Source: CAYWXV01 sp964462535 (lineage in GTDB: Bacteria; Bacteroidota; Ignavibacteria; OLB7). Taken from it: DNA of 25,555 nt. The stretch lies in the NCBI GenBank assembly GCA_964462535.1, contig CAYWXV010000037.1:1-25555 (forward strand), given 5' to 3'. The translations under genes were made by a program, and so were the position numbers. The notes below the pieces were generated by a model. The model was not told where the DNA came from, searched no databases, and saw only the letters and a program-made list of their open reading frames with translations. Position 1 is the first letter of the stretch. Each line of letters begins with the position of its first letter. Of this stretch, positions 7,804 through 15,465 are shown piece after piece.

Positions 7804-7835
7804 CTCCGCGGCTCCGCGGCTCCGCGTGAGATATT
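7804..7835. repeat. Dispersed repeat A, copy 3
   Basis: Three CTCCGCGG/CTCCGCGT units ending GAGATATT, 44 bases after the DUF1801 gene. In this copy CTCACG just before the repeat pairs with CGTGAG at its end, and the internal CCGCGG units can pair with each other, giving a hairpin of about 30 bases. Copies A1 and A2 do not have the CTCACG flank. Confidence 0.85.
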
Positions 7836-7884
7836 CAGCGCATGGCCACCAGCCCACCAGTAACCTGTCTCGGGGATCAAGAAC

Positions 7885-8418
7885 GTGGGACCACTCAATG
7901 CTTCACGCTGCACGCTTGAGCCGCTGACGACATCGCATGCTCGAGAGATGTTCAGCCTCCTCTCCGACCCAGCCATATACGAGTTCGAGAATGAGCCTCC
8001 ACCATCGGAAGCCTGGCTCCGCGATCGGTATGCGTGGCTTGAAGGGCGTTCATCGCCTGATGGTCGTGAGGTCTGGCTTAACTGGGTGATACGTCTTCCC
8101 AGTGGTGAGCTTGCCGGTTACGTTCAGGCAACGGTGCGCCAAACGGGTGTTGCGTTCGTGGCTTACGAACTGGCAAGTCAGTACTGGCGGATGGGTATAG
8201 GTAGCAGTGCTGTAGAGGCAATGCTGGAGGAGTTGAGAGTAACGTATCACGTCAGGTTGTTCGTGGCTGTCCTGAAATCGGCGAACTACCGATCAATGGG
8301 ATTATTACGCAAGCTTGGATTTACGCCCGCCACCCCCTTACAACTGACCGATGTTCCAGTCGAGTCGGACGAGTCATTGATGGTCAAGCAAGCCGATTCG
8401 AGGGGAGAGACGGAATAG
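7885..8418 (+). CDS. GNAT N-acetyltransferase, RimJ/RimL type
   Basis: A 177-residue cytosolic acetyl-CoA-dependent acetyltransferase. The opening GPLNASRCTLEPLTTSHAREMFSLLSDP is the usual RimJ/RimL start. The acetyl-CoA loop (motif A) is QYWRMGIGSSAV at residues 99-110, and the motif B helix is SANYRSMGLLRKLGF. The substrate is unknown; relatives modify ribosomal N termini, amino acids or antibiotics. The start is a GTG at 7885, the first start that gives the full first strand; no strong ribosome site is seen. Repeat A3 separates it from the gene upstream. Confidence 0.9.
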   Translation: MGPLNASRCTLEPLTTSHAREMFSLLSDPAIYEFENEPPPSEAWLRDRYAWLEGRSSPDGREVWLNWVIRLPSGELAGYVQATVRQTGVAFVAYELASQYWRMGIGSSAVEAMLEELRVTYHVRLFVAVLKSANYRSMGLLRKLGFTPATPLQLTDVPVESDESLMVKQADSRGETE

Positions 8419-8445
8419 TCTCCGTAGCCCCGTTCGCCTCACAGT

Positions 8446-8470
8446 CGACGCTGCGCGTTGTCGCGCGTCG
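8446..8470. terminator. Possible hairpin after GNAT gene
   Basis: CGAC at 8446-8449 and GCGCG at 8453-8457 pair with CGCGC at 8462-8466 and GTCG at 8467-8470, with a TTGT loop and a three-base bulge. No T run follows, so terminator function is only a guess. Confidence 0.3.
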
Positions 8471-8506
8471 CGGTAGTACTTCATATCATCATAGGAGAGG
8501 TGAGTC

Positions 8507-8989
8507 ATGGTTATTCGTGTTGTTCGGTTCGTCCTCCTGGTGGTTCTTGGACTTCTCGTCGGATCGATGTTCGGGATATGGGCAGGGTACAATCCATCCA
8601 CCCTTTCAGCAGCCGCATTCATTGAGCAACATCAGAATGCGGTTGGCGGGCTGAACACCCTGCTCCCCTTGATGGGGGGAAGCTGCATTGCGTTGACGAT
8701 TGTCCTGGTGGCAACATCCGGCAACGATCGCCGCACCCGATACCTGCTGATGATCGCTTCGCTTCTGATGGTCGCTGCCGCGCTGGTAACGCGTTTCGGC
8801 AATCAACCGATCAATGCTATTGTCATGACATGGAACGCCCAGTCCCCCGGTGCTGACTGGACACAGCTGCGCGATAGCTGGTGGCAGTGGCATATTGTGA
8901 GGACAGGCTCCGCTCTCGTTGCCTACATGTTGGTTGTGTTCACGACGCAATGGCCATCGAAGGCTTCAACACTCCATCAGCCTGCGTAG
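8507..8989 (+). CDS. DUF1772 (anthrone oxygenase-like) membrane protein
   Basis: A 160-residue inner-membrane protein with four predicted helices, at about 6-26, 51-70, 78-96 and 133-147. DUF1772 hallmarks are NQPINAIVMTW at residues 99-109 and WTQLRDSWWQWHIVRT at 118-133, with the conserved Asn, Trp, Arg and His. The family includes enzymes related to anthrone oxygenases, but most bacterial members are uncharacterised. AGGAGAGG at 8493-8500 is a good ribosome site for the ATG at 8507. Confidence 0.85.
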   Translation: MVIRVVRFVLLVVLGLLVGSMFGIWAGYNPSTLSAAAFIEQHQNAVGGLNTLLPLMGGSCIALTIVLVATSGNDRRTRYLLMIASLLMVAAALVTRFGNQPINAIVMTWNAQSPGADWTQLRDSWWQWHIVRTGSALVAYMLVVFTTQWPSKASTLHQPA

Positions 8990-9068
8990 GCTTTCCCGAC
9001 ACACGGTTCTGTTGAGACCTCCTTCTCCAGTCTCGAATTCAGGTGACCAGATCATACGAGTGACGATC

Positions 9069-9734
9069 ATGACAACGACTTCCTCCGGCGGCGACCCGAG
9101 TCATGCGGCGCCTGTGGCGTTGGGTCCGCAAGACTTCTCCGCCGCAAACGACTGGCCCGGTTACTTTGGATCAGTGCTCGGTAAACCGCCGCGTGACACG
9201 CTCCTGGCTGCTCTTGCCTCATTCGAGGACGAAGGGATGACGAGCGGATTCGCGGTCGATCTGGCCGCGGGAGAGGGACGGGACACACTCGAGTTGTTGA
9301 ATCGTGGATGGCGTGTTCATGCTACGGACGCCGAGCCGGCGGCATTCGAGTTCATGATACCACGCGTACCAGAGGATCGTCGTGATGCGCTGACGACAGA
9401 AGTGGTCAGCTTCCAGGAGACAACGTTTCCACCATGCGATCTCGTCAACGCAAGCTTTGCACTCCCCTTCTGCGAACCCGCGCATCTCCCTGATTTGTGG
9501 GAACGGATCGTTGCCGCAATCCGTCCCGGTGGTCGATTCGCCGGGCAGTTCTTCGGTGATCGCGACTCGTGGGCCTCGCGCACTGATCGTACACATCACT
9601 CGCTGGACGAAGTTCATGAGCTCCTCACGGGGTTCGACATCGAGATGCTCCGCATCGAGGAGCGCGACGATCAGCCGGATGTCCGGGAGCCGAAGCACTG
9701 GCATCTCTTCCACGTCGTTGCCCGGAAGAGATGA
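9069..9734 (+). CDS. Class I SAM methyltransferase (TehB-like)
   Basis: A 221-residue cytosolic methyltransferase. Motif I is AVDLAAGEGRDTLELL, with the GEGRDT variant common in TehB/thiopurine-type enzymes. The acidic motif II residue is in VHATDAEPAAFEF. Motif IV is LVNASFALPFCEP, and the late motif is IRPGGRFAGQFFGDRDSW. The acceptor is unknown. The frame is open upstream to 8919, but that stretch overlaps the DUF1772 gene in another frame; the ATG at 9069 starts a typical low-complexity N terminus (TTTSSGG). It is not closely related to the methyltransferase at 398. Confidence 0.88.
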   Translation: MTTTSSGGDPSHAAPVALGPQDFSAANDWPGYFGSVLGKPPRDTLLAALASFEDEGMTSGFAVDLAAGEGRDTLELLNRGWRVHATDAEPAAFEFMIPRVPEDRRDALTTEVVSFQETTFPPCDLVNASFALPFCEPAHLPDLWERIVAAIRPGGRFAGQFFGDRDSWASRTDRTHHSLDEVHELLTGFDIEMLRIEERDDQPDVREPKHWHLFHVVARKR

Positions 9735-9867
9735 CAGGCGGCTGGCATGCGTGATCGTCCACATAGCACGCGATCCATGTGATGCGAGCGAGTGGATACT
9801 GCGGGAATCCGAGTTCCTCTGCCATTCAACATCGTGAGTACGTGATCGCAACTCGGCGCACGGAGCT

Positions 9868-9920
9868 CAACGCAAGACCTACGCGGCTCATGGTCTGCGT
9901 GCGATCTCTGCGTTGCGCTC
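9868..9920. repeat. Dispersed repeat B, degenerate copy, with inverted partner
   Basis: TCTGCGTGCGATCTCTGCG at 9894-9912 continues with TTGCGCTC and is a diverged member of the B repeat family. CAACGCA at 9868-9874 pairs with TGCGTTG at 9909-9915, and directly inside it AGACC at 9875-9879 pairs with GGTCT at 9892-9896. This gives a 12-pair two-part stem with a one-sided bulge, similar in plan to the B copy at 1288. Confidence 0.5.
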
Positions 9921-9984
9921 CAGAGCACGCGTATTGAGCAGCCCCATGATCTGAGAATTTTTCAACAGTCTGCCAAGGTGCACT

Positions 9985-10521
9985 ATGCCGAAACAGGGTG
10001 ATGAAATTGTCAATCCCCGCACCGGACAACGGATGGTGTTCGTCCAGACAAGGCACGACACGTCCGGTCAGCTCCTGAGAATCGAGACGGTCAATCCCGC
10101 ACATTCCGCACCCGAACCCGAGCACGTCCATCCCTTTCAAGAGAGCAGCTGCGAGGTCATCTCGGGAAAGCTCCGCTTCAGCATCGCGGGCAGGGAGCAG
10201 GATGTCGGACCCGGTGAGATAATTCGAATTCCAGCGAACGTTCGACACTTCTTCTGGAACAACGAGGGCGAGGAGGCTCGAGCGATTCAGGAATTCAAAC
10301 CGGCCCTGACGATTGCGGAATTCTTCGAGACCTACTTCTTCCTTGCACGCGACGGCAAGCTCAACGATAAGGGGATGCCCAATCTGCTTCAGATGGCCGC
10401 AATGCACAGGGTCTTTGACCGGGACATCCGTGTGACGAAGCCTCCCCGGTGGGTACAGGTTGTCGTGCTGGGACTTCTGGCGCCGGTAGCAAGAATGCTG
10501 GGATATCGAGCACGTAGCTAA
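9985..10521 (+). CDS. Cupin-domain protein
   Basis: A 178-residue protein with one cupin_2 barrel. The metal-site residues are readable as H47, H49 and E53 in the HVHPFQE segment (HxHxxxE) and H88 in RHFFWN, so it probably binds a divalent metal. After the barrel comes an alpha-helical region (TIAEFFETYFFLARDGKL) and a C-terminal hydrophobic stretch, WVQVVVLGLLAPVARMLGY, that could lie on or in the membrane. The reaction is unknown: single-domain cupins include dioxygenases, isomerases and binding proteins. AAGGTG stands 8 bases upstream of the ATG. Confidence 0.88.
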   Translation: MPKQGDEIVNPRTGQRMVFVQTRHDTSGQLLRIETVNPAHSAPEPEHVHPFQESSCEVISGKLRFSIAGREQDVGPGEIIRIPANVRHFFWNNEGEEARAIQEFKPALTIAEFFETYFFLARDGKLNDKGMPNLLQMAAMHRVFDRDIRVTKPPRWVQVVVLGLLAPVARMLGYRARS

Positions 10522-10664
10522 TCGACAAGGAGACGTTGCCACGCGACGCCTGGCACCACGCTTGAACCGATCGCTGGGATGGCGGCTTCACGAACGCGTC
10601 GTTCATAGTCGACGAGCGGTCTTGCGAGTCTGAAGCTGGCGGGCGGCAATCCAGGATCTGTACC

Positions 10665-11282
10665 ATGTCAGTCAGCACCATAGGACTCTTTCTTATCGCG
10701 GCATTTGTGCTCTTCCTGGTAGGGGCTGCATTCTGGCTTGTGCAGGAATTTGAGCAGCCACTCGAGTTGCGACTGCGCGCAATCGCCGTGCGACGACGCC
10801 GATGGGTGTGGATTCACGCGTGGATGCTTGCGGGAACGACGGTGGGCGTTGCAGGCGCGACAATGCTGGCACGCACCTTACGCGACGCGGGCGATGCATG
10901 GCCGGCAACTGTGGCCCTCGTCGTCTTTGCTTCCGGTTGTGTCGGCTTCATAGTGGCGCTCCTCATCAGCTTGATCCGCACGCCAGCAGCGGCGAACGGG
11001 ACCGCGCGAACGGGCATCGTCCCCGAGACGTACAAATCGACCCACCGGATGGTCGGATTTCTACATGCCGTCTACATGATGTCCGCCTACGCCACATTCG
11101 TAATGCTCGGAGTCGCTTTTCTGGGCGTAGACTTCATCCCTGCATGGGTTGGATGGGTGGGAATTGCGGCGGGTACGTCGGGGTTGATCGGCTACCCCTT
11201 ATTCCGGGGCGGACCATTTGCTCCGCCAATCATCGCGCACGCGTACGGTTTGCTGGTAGGAATCGTGTTTGCGCTTGGATAG
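10665..11282 (+). CDS. Six-helix membrane protein of unknown function
   Basis: A 205-residue inner-membrane protein. Hydrophobic segments lie at about 5-27, 47-69, 80-105, 126-151, 153-175 and 184-205. The first cytosolic loop is strongly basic (RLRAIAVRRRRW), which places the N terminus outside or in the periplasm by the positive-inside rule. Conserved-looking polar residues within helices include H51, H127 and H194. I do not recognise the family. It has its own intergenic spaces (143 bases before, 132 after), so it is probably a single-gene unit. Confidence 0.8.
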   Translation: MSVSTIGLFLIAAFVLFLVGAAFWLVQEFEQPLELRLRAIAVRRRRWVWIHAWMLAGTTVGVAGATMLARTLRDAGDAWPATVALVVFASGCVGFIVALLISLIRTPAAANGTARTGIVPETYKSTHRMVGFLHAVYMMSAYATFVMLGVAFLGVDFIPAWVGWVGIAAGTSGLIGYPLFRGGPFAPPIIAHAYGLLVGIVFALG

Positions 11283-11414
11283 TGCGACACGTCGTCGTGT
11301 GCCAACGTTCGTGGAGACTCGAAGCCAGGTATCGAATCAACTCACATCTCTTGCACACACACCCAGTCGGCCTCTCCCACTCTACCCGATTTGCGAAGCC
11401 ACATCATTGAGAGA

Positions 11415-12008
11415 ATGGACATCACGAGAGCAGACCTGCGACGAATCACCTACGCTGAATTCGGAGAGATGGTAGAGGCGCTTACCGATGCCGTTCGCGC
11501 GGCTTGTGAGAAAGAGAACATTCGCATTGAGACCGTCGCTCCCATTCTTCGCAGTGGAGGCATGACCGGGTGTCACCTTGCATCGCGTCTCGGAGTGACA
11601 TCAATCATCCCCGTCTGCTATCAACACACGTACAACCCAGACCATCCGATACGGCGCGGGTTCGAAATGCCAGACCTGCCTGACGCCCGGCTCGAGCCGG
11701 CCGGAATAGTGCTGGTGGACACGAACACCGTCACAGGAAGCGTTGCTACACATGCTGCGCTGGAGATTCGCAAACGGTGGCCATCCAGCACTATCGTCTT
11801 TGCATCGCTCTACCTTGATGCTTCTATCGACACGCTTCCCAACATCGACTTCATCATTTCATTGCAGCGGACAAACGAGCGGAGGACGATGTCACACGCG
11901 CAGGCGCTGGAGTTGGGCGCAACCGAGGACATCATCATCTTCCCGTGGGAGGATCTCGAGGAGCAGTGGGACGCCATTCAGGCAGCTCATGTCACACATA
12001 CTCCCTAG
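11415..12008 (+). CDS. Phosphoribosyltransferase-fold protein
   Basis: A 197-residue cytosolic protein of the type I PRTase fold. The PRPP-binding loop is GIVLVDTNTVTGSV at residues 97-110, with hydrophobic strand, acidic residue D102, then TVTGS. The usual second acidic residue is replaced by T103. The early loop PILRSGGMTGCHLA fits the first PRPP contact. ERRTMSHAQALELGATEDIIIFPWEDLEEQW near the C terminus looks like an extra acidic helix. The substrate base is not recognisable. The ATG at 11415 is chosen over an upstream TTG. It overlaps the next gene by 20 bases, which suggests co-translation. Confidence 0.8.
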   Translation: MDITRADLRRITYAEFGEMVEALTDAVRAACEKENIRIETVAPILRSGGMTGCHLASRLGVTSIIPVCYQHTYNPDHPIRRGFEMPDLPDARLEPAGIVLVDTNTVTGSVATHAALEIRKRWPSSTIVFASLYLDASIDTLPNIDFIISLQRTNERRTMSHAQALELGATEDIIIFPWEDLEEQWDAIQAAHVTHTP

Positions 12009-12822
12009 TCCGCACCCACAACATGACGTCGCACGCGTGAATGCTCTGGACGGAAGTTCCGAGTCTGGTGGCAGCACGTTGGAGCCTCCGAATACCGCAG
12101 CAAGGTTGTTTCAAGCGGCGTTCTTCGATCTCCAACTCACCTTTGCCAATAAGGTGTGTTTGATCAGCGGGCACCCTATTGGAAGCGTTCTGCTGGACTA
12201 CACCAATCTCTACGTCCGCTTCGGTCTTGGACGGGAGTTCGACCCTGCGAACGAACGATGGCTCGCATACCTCAGCGGCCTGCAATGCGCCGATGACCAG
12301 CGCGACTGGACCTATCAATTCTATTGCGCCGACGCAGAGGCCCACACCACTCCTTCGGTTGTAGCGACCGTTGGGTGTTTCTCGTTTGGCTTTCTTCCCG
12401 ACAGGAGTATCCGAATTCATTTTCGGAACCCTCCGCGACGCGATTACTCTCCCATCGGTCGCACGCGCGATGCCGAACGGAGGGAGGAATTGAGGGCCCT
12501 CGCCGCACACATGCGAACAACAGCGAAGCCAGAAACAATAGTACGCGGAGCGTCGTGGCTGTACAACCTCGATGCGTACCGGCGGCTCTTCCCGACCGTC
12601 TACATAGAATCGCGACGCGTGGGCCACGGTCGATTTCGGTCGATGACGCTCTGGGGTCAATTCCTGAACTACCGTGGAGAACTCAATCGCTCCGTTGCCG
12701 ATCACTTTATCAGCGCGCTTGATCGCGCGTCGACCATGGATGACATCGAAGCATGCTTCCCGTTTCCCGTCCTGACGCTGCACGCATCTGTCGCGGACTT
12801 CTGTGCTTTCTATGGTGCGTGA
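11989..12822 (+). CDS. Unknown protein overlapping the PRTase gene
   Basis: A 277-residue protein from the ATG at 11989; a GTG at 12037 is the main alternative. No family is recognised. Notable segments are LSGLQCADDQRDWTYQFYCA, GCFSFGFLPDRSIRIHFRN, the basic RREELRALAAHMRTTAKPE, ASWLYNLDAYRRLFPTVYIE and WGQFLNYRGELN. The mix of conserved-looking aromatic and charged residues, with no signal peptide or membrane helix, suggests a folded cytosolic enzyme. A long open frame runs antisense to it, but codon bias and the conserved-looking motifs favour the + strand. The 20-base overlap ties it to the phosphoribosyltransferase. Confidence 0.72.
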   Translation: MSHILPSPHPQHDVARVNALDGSSESGGSTLEPPNTAARLFQAAFFDLQLTFANKVCLISGHPIGSVLLDYTNLYVRFGLGREFDPANERWLAYLSGLQCADDQRDWTYQFYCADAEAHTTPSVVATVGCFSFGFLPDRSIRIHFRNPPRRDYSPIGRTRDAERREELRALAAHMRTTAKPETIVRGASWLYNLDAYRRLFPTVYIESRRVGHGRFRSMTLWGQFLNYRGELNRSVADHFISALDRASTMDDIEACFPFPVLTLHASVADFCAFYGA

Positions 12823-12856
12823 TTCTCTCGCGAGACGATAGATAGGAGGACCTGCA

Positions 12857-12949
12857 ATGCGATTTGTCCAAGCGAATACAACAAATGAGGCCGGTTCCCC
12901 TCTGCGTACCTCTGCGTTGAATTCCCCGCACACACTTGCACTCAACTGA
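12857..12949 (+). CDS. 30-codon ORF with strong ribosome site, ending in repeat B
   Basis: ATG at 12857 follows AGGAGG (12844-12849) at 7 bases, one of the best ribosome sites in the window, yet the frame ends after 30 codons. The first 13 residues (MRFVQANTTNEAG) look like a normal protein start; the rest is read from repeat B2 and unique DNA. It may be the head of a gene cut off by the repeat, or a small leader peptide. I have no similarity to offer. Confidence 0.3.
   Translation: MRFVQANTTNEAGSPLRTSALNSPHTLALN
12898..12925. repeat. Dispersed repeat B, copy 2
   Basis: Two CTCTGCGT units (CTCTGCGTAC, then CTCTGCGTTGAATTCC), same orientation as the copy at 1310. It lies 76 bases after the unknown gene at 11989 and 48 bases before the VOC gene. 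Confidence 0.8.
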
Positions 12950-12972
12950 ACAATCGCAAACAACGACACAAA

Positions 12973-13383
12973 ATGATTGCACACGCACTGACGCCGATTC
13001 TCAACGTTTCCGATATGCAGCAGAGTTTCGAGTGGTTCGAGAAGCTCGGCTGGAAGAAAGGCTGGGATTGGGGAGATCCTCCGTCGTTTGGTGGAGTCTG
13101 CTCGGGCGAGTGCGAGATATTCCTCTGCCTGGACGGTCAGGGTGGCCGCGGTAGAGGTGAGAATTCGTCCACGTTCAACGAAGCGGGTGGGCAGTCGGCC
13201 GACAAGGGTGTCTGGATGTCGATGTGGGTGGACGACGTTGATGCCATACACGAGCACTGTGCGAACCAGGGTATCGAGATACTGCTCAAACCCGAGAACA
13301 TGCCCTGGAACGTCCGCGAAATGCACATTCGTCACCCCGATGGACATGTGTTTCGTGTGAGTCAGGGACTGCGCAACGAATAA
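12973..13383 (+). CDS. VOC-superfamily protein (glyoxalase/bleomycin-resistance fold)
   Basis: A 136-residue cytosolic protein with the paired beta-alpha-beta-beta-beta VOC units. The first unit starts ALTPILNVSDMQQSFEWFEK, and the second is VWMSMWVDDVDAIHEHCANQ through MHIRHPDGHVFRV. The glutamate usually found after DPDG..(E) is replaced (VFRV), so the common C-terminal metal ligand is missing. That points to a binding protein, as in bleomycin or fosmidomycin-type resistance relatives, rather than a metalloenzyme. The partner ligand is unknown. ATG 12973 starts the first strand with no clear ribosome site. Confidence 0.85.
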   Translation: MIAHALTPILNVSDMQQSFEWFEKLGWKKGWDWGDPPSFGGVCSGECEIFLCLDGQGGRGRGENSSTFNEAGGQSADKGVWMSMWVDDVDAIHEHCANQGIEILLKPENMPWNVREMHIRHPDGHVFRVSQGLRNE

Positions 13384-13513
13384 TCAAGCTCGGCCAGCAT
13401 CTTGCCCCCAACTGCAGAACCTTCGTGACAACCGAACCCGCAACATCGAAGTGCCGGATGTGCGTGTGCGCTCCGCGAAGTTCCGCGAGTCACACTACCT
13501 GGACGATTCCGCT

Positions 13514-14110
13514 ATGACAATGAAAGAGCTCGAGGCTGGTTCAGCGTTCGAAAGCGCGTCGTTCACTGACCTTCTCCTCGACGGCGCAACCGTTCGAGAA
13601 AAGGAGTTCGAAGCCTGCGCATTCGCGGGTTGCTCGCTGCGTGAGGCTAGGCTCAACGAATGCCGTTTCATCGATTGCACCTTCAGTAATTGTGACCTTA
13701 CCGCTTCGTCCGTAACTGACACGGCGTTCAGGGGGGTGACATTCACCAGCTCGAAGCTCGTCGGGATCGGTTGGGATCGGGCGGAGTGTAGTCTCGGCTT
13801 CGGTGTTCGCTTCGAGGATTGCATCCTTGACCTGGGATCGTTTTCCGGCATGAGATTGTCCGACGTCGAGTTCGTGAATTGCCGCGCGCATGAGATGTCG
13901 TTCGACTCGGCAACGTTCAAGGGCGTGACGATTCGAGATACTGATCTGAGCCGCAGCGACTTCTCACGTGCCGATCTTCGAGATGCAGATCTATCTGGCG
14001 CCCTCCTGGCCGTCGACCTGTCGTCGTGCCGAATTGGCAACACGACGTTGTCTCTCGATAGCGCACTCTCCACGCTCGCCGCGATGGGAATCACAGTCGA
14101 TCTCCCATGA
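13514..14110 (+). CDS. Pentapeptide-repeat protein (Qnr-like fold)
   Basis: A 198-residue protein of tandem pentapeptide repeats with the A(D/N)LXX pattern. Clear runs are FEACAFAGCSLREARLNECR, FIDCTFSNCDLTASSVTD and LSRSDFSRADLRDADLSGA. These fold as a right-handed quadrilateral beta helix; Qnr and MfpA members protect gyrase by imitating DNA, but most relatives have no known target. The C terminus, LSTLAAMGITVDLP, resembles the dimerisation end of Qnr-type proteins. The frame is open back to a GTG at 13451; I prefer ATG 13514 because the upstream 21 residues show no repeat pattern. Its stop overlaps the next start by 4 bases (ATGA). Confidence 0.88.
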   Translation: MTMKELEAGSAFESASFTDLLLDGATVREKEFEACAFAGCSLREARLNECRFIDCTFSNCDLTASSVTDTAFRGVTFTSSKLVGIGWDRAECSLGFGVRFEDCILDLGSFSGMRLSDVEFVNCRAHEMSFDSATFKGVTIRDTDLSRSDFSRADLRDADLSGALLAVDLSSCRIGNTTLSLDSALSTLAAMGITVDLP

Positions 14111-14730
14111 CAGCAATTATCTTCGATTGCGACGGAACCCTTGTTGACAGCGAGGTACTGGGGAACGAGGTGTTGGTCGAGATGGCGGCTGATCACGGGC
14201 TGGTGATATCGCTGGAGGAGGCGATGGCCGATTGTCGTGGTAGGAAGATGGCCGAGTGTGTGTCGATGCTCGAGGCACGACTTGGTCGATCGCTGCCGGC
14301 AGATTTCGTTCCTCGGTTCCGCTCGCGGATGTCAGCCGCGTTTCGGGATCGTCTCCGTCCCGTAGATGGAGCAGTCGAACTTGTTAGTTCTCTTCGGCAG
14401 CCATTCTGCGTGGCGTCGAGTGGCCCCCGGGAGAAGATCGAACTGAGCCTTTCGCTCACCGGCCTCCTCCCATATTTCAGGAATGCGATATTCAGCAGCT
14501 ACGAAGTGGGCGTCTGGAAGCCCGATCCCGGACTCTTCCTCCACGCTGCGCGCGGCATGGGCGTCGTTCCTTCGGACTGCATTGTGGTGGAGGACAGCCT
14601 TCCCGGAATTGAAGCCGGAATTGCCGCGGGGATGCGAGTTATCGCATACCAACCGCACGAGCCGGATGATCGAATTCCGGACGCCGTAAGCATCATCCAA
14701 CACCTGTCCGAGTTGACAACACTAGTTTGA
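14107..14730 (+). CDS. HAD phosphatase, beta-phosphoglucomutase-like
   Basis: A 207-residue cytosolic HAD. Motif I is IIFDCDGTLVDSE with nucleophile D7 and acid/base D9; motif II is CVASSGPREK; the conserved Lys is K138 in VWKPDPG; motif IV is IVVEDSLPGIEAG with D163. A helical cap lies at about 16-80. The GLIEAG-like end and cap match the beta-phosphoglucomutase/phosphatase group; the substrate is a small phosphate ester that cannot be named. Four-base overlaps with the genes on both sides (ATGA before, TTGA after) show translational coupling in a small operon. Confidence 0.9.
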   Translation: MTAIIFDCDGTLVDSEVLGNEVLVEMAADHGLVISLEEAMADCRGRKMAECVSMLEARLGRSLPADFVPRFRSRMSAAFRDRLRPVDGAVELVSSLRQPFCVASSGPREKIELSLSLTGLLPYFRNAIFSSYEVGVWKPDPGLFLHAARGMGVVPSDCIVVEDSLPGIEAGIAAGMRVIAYQPHEPDDRIPDAVSIIQHLSELTTLV

Positions 14731-14942
14731 CCTACTACGAATTCAGAGACTCCATACGCGGTGCACTCCTCCGAGACGCAAACGGGAAGACGTGGAAGGA
14801 GTTGAAGGCTGATCTGAACCTTCCATACAACCAACCATGCCCGGAATGGATCAAGGCGATGGAAGCAGATAGCGGGTTGATTCGGCGCGACCGTCGCGGA
14901 AGGGCCCTCGTGTGGAGAATCGAAGAACGACCGGTGGAGTAA
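14727..14942 (+). CDS. Small winged-helix-like protein
   Basis: A 71-residue protein starting at a TTG that overlaps the HAD stop by 4 bases. The pattern YYEFRDSIRGALL, GKTWKELKADLNLPYNQPCP, EWIKAMEADSGLIRRDR and GRALVWRIE resembles a compact winged-helix: helix, turn with LKADLNLP, recognition helix EWIKAMEADSG, then a beta wing with RALVWRI. I recall similar small proteins in other bacteria, without a known role. DNA binding is a fold-based guess. Its position within a tight operon (50 bases before the DUF1801 gene) suggests regulation of, or partnership with, the neighbours. Confidence 0.8.
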   Translation: MTYYEFRDSIRGALLRDANGKTWKELKADLNLPYNQPCPEWIKAMEADSGLIRRDRRGRALVWRIEERPVE

Positions 14943-14992
14943 GCACTCTTCTCGTACATGTCCGGCTCACGTTCCATCACGCCCGAAAACGC

Positions 14993-15421
14993 ATGCCGAA
15001 GCAACACCTCCCCGCTACTATCGATGCCCTCGACGAGTTGATGCGTAACATCCCCCGGAACATCGCGGCGGCGTTCGCGGAGCTCCGCGAAATCATCGAG
15101 GGAACGATTCCCGAGGCCACGTGCAGAGCGAATCTGGGCTGGAGGAGCCTGAACTTCAGCCATCCCGTGGTGGGGTACTTCTGCGGGCTCTTCCCTTTTC
15201 CCGACCGCGTTGATGTTGTATTTGAGTTCGGCGTCCTCCTACCCGATCCCGACGGCCTCTTCCACAGCCTTCGAACACAGATAGGTGTGGTGCGGGTTGA
15301 ATCAGTCCGCGACATTCGCAGGCGTCCGTTCAAACGGATGCTCAATGAGGCGGTATTGCTTCCGGAAGATCGGGCCACACGCCTCGCCCTCGTCAGGGTG
15401 GCGGCCAAGCGGGCACGGTAG
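14993..15421 (+). CDS. DUF1801 domain protein
   Basis: A 142-residue cytosolic protein. The core GYFCGLFPFPDRVDVVFEFG, LLPDPDGLFHSLRTQIGVVR and VESVRDIRRRPFKRMLNEAV fits DUF1801: two strands then a DP-x-GLL-x-G helix. The start ATG at 14993 is taken, since the frame upstream to 14912 overlaps the small gene before it. Role unknown. It follows the winged-helix-like gene by 50 bases and precedes the exported VOC gene by 44 bases, so it is probably part of the same operon. Confidence 0.83.
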   Translation: MPKQHLPATIDALDELMRNIPRNIAAAFAELREIIEGTIPEATCRANLGWRSLNFSHPVVGYFCGLFPFPDRVDVVFEFGVLLPDPDGLFHSLRTQIGVVRVESVRDIRRRPFKRMLNEAVLLPEDRATRLALVRVAAKRAR

Positions 15422-15465
15422 CCGTGCCCCCCCCTGTCCAACTCCTTCAACAATTGGACCCAACT

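Noticed and set aside
7804..7835. CRISPR repeat units in the CTCCGCG arrays
   Set aside because: Units are 7-8 bases with no unique spacers, and no cas gene is present.
11992..13347. Long 451-codon open frame on the minus strand
   Set aside because: It lies antisense to the unknown gene at 11989 and a clear VOC gene. Its translation is rich in Arg and Cys with no motif and fits a shadow frame of GC-rich coding DNA.
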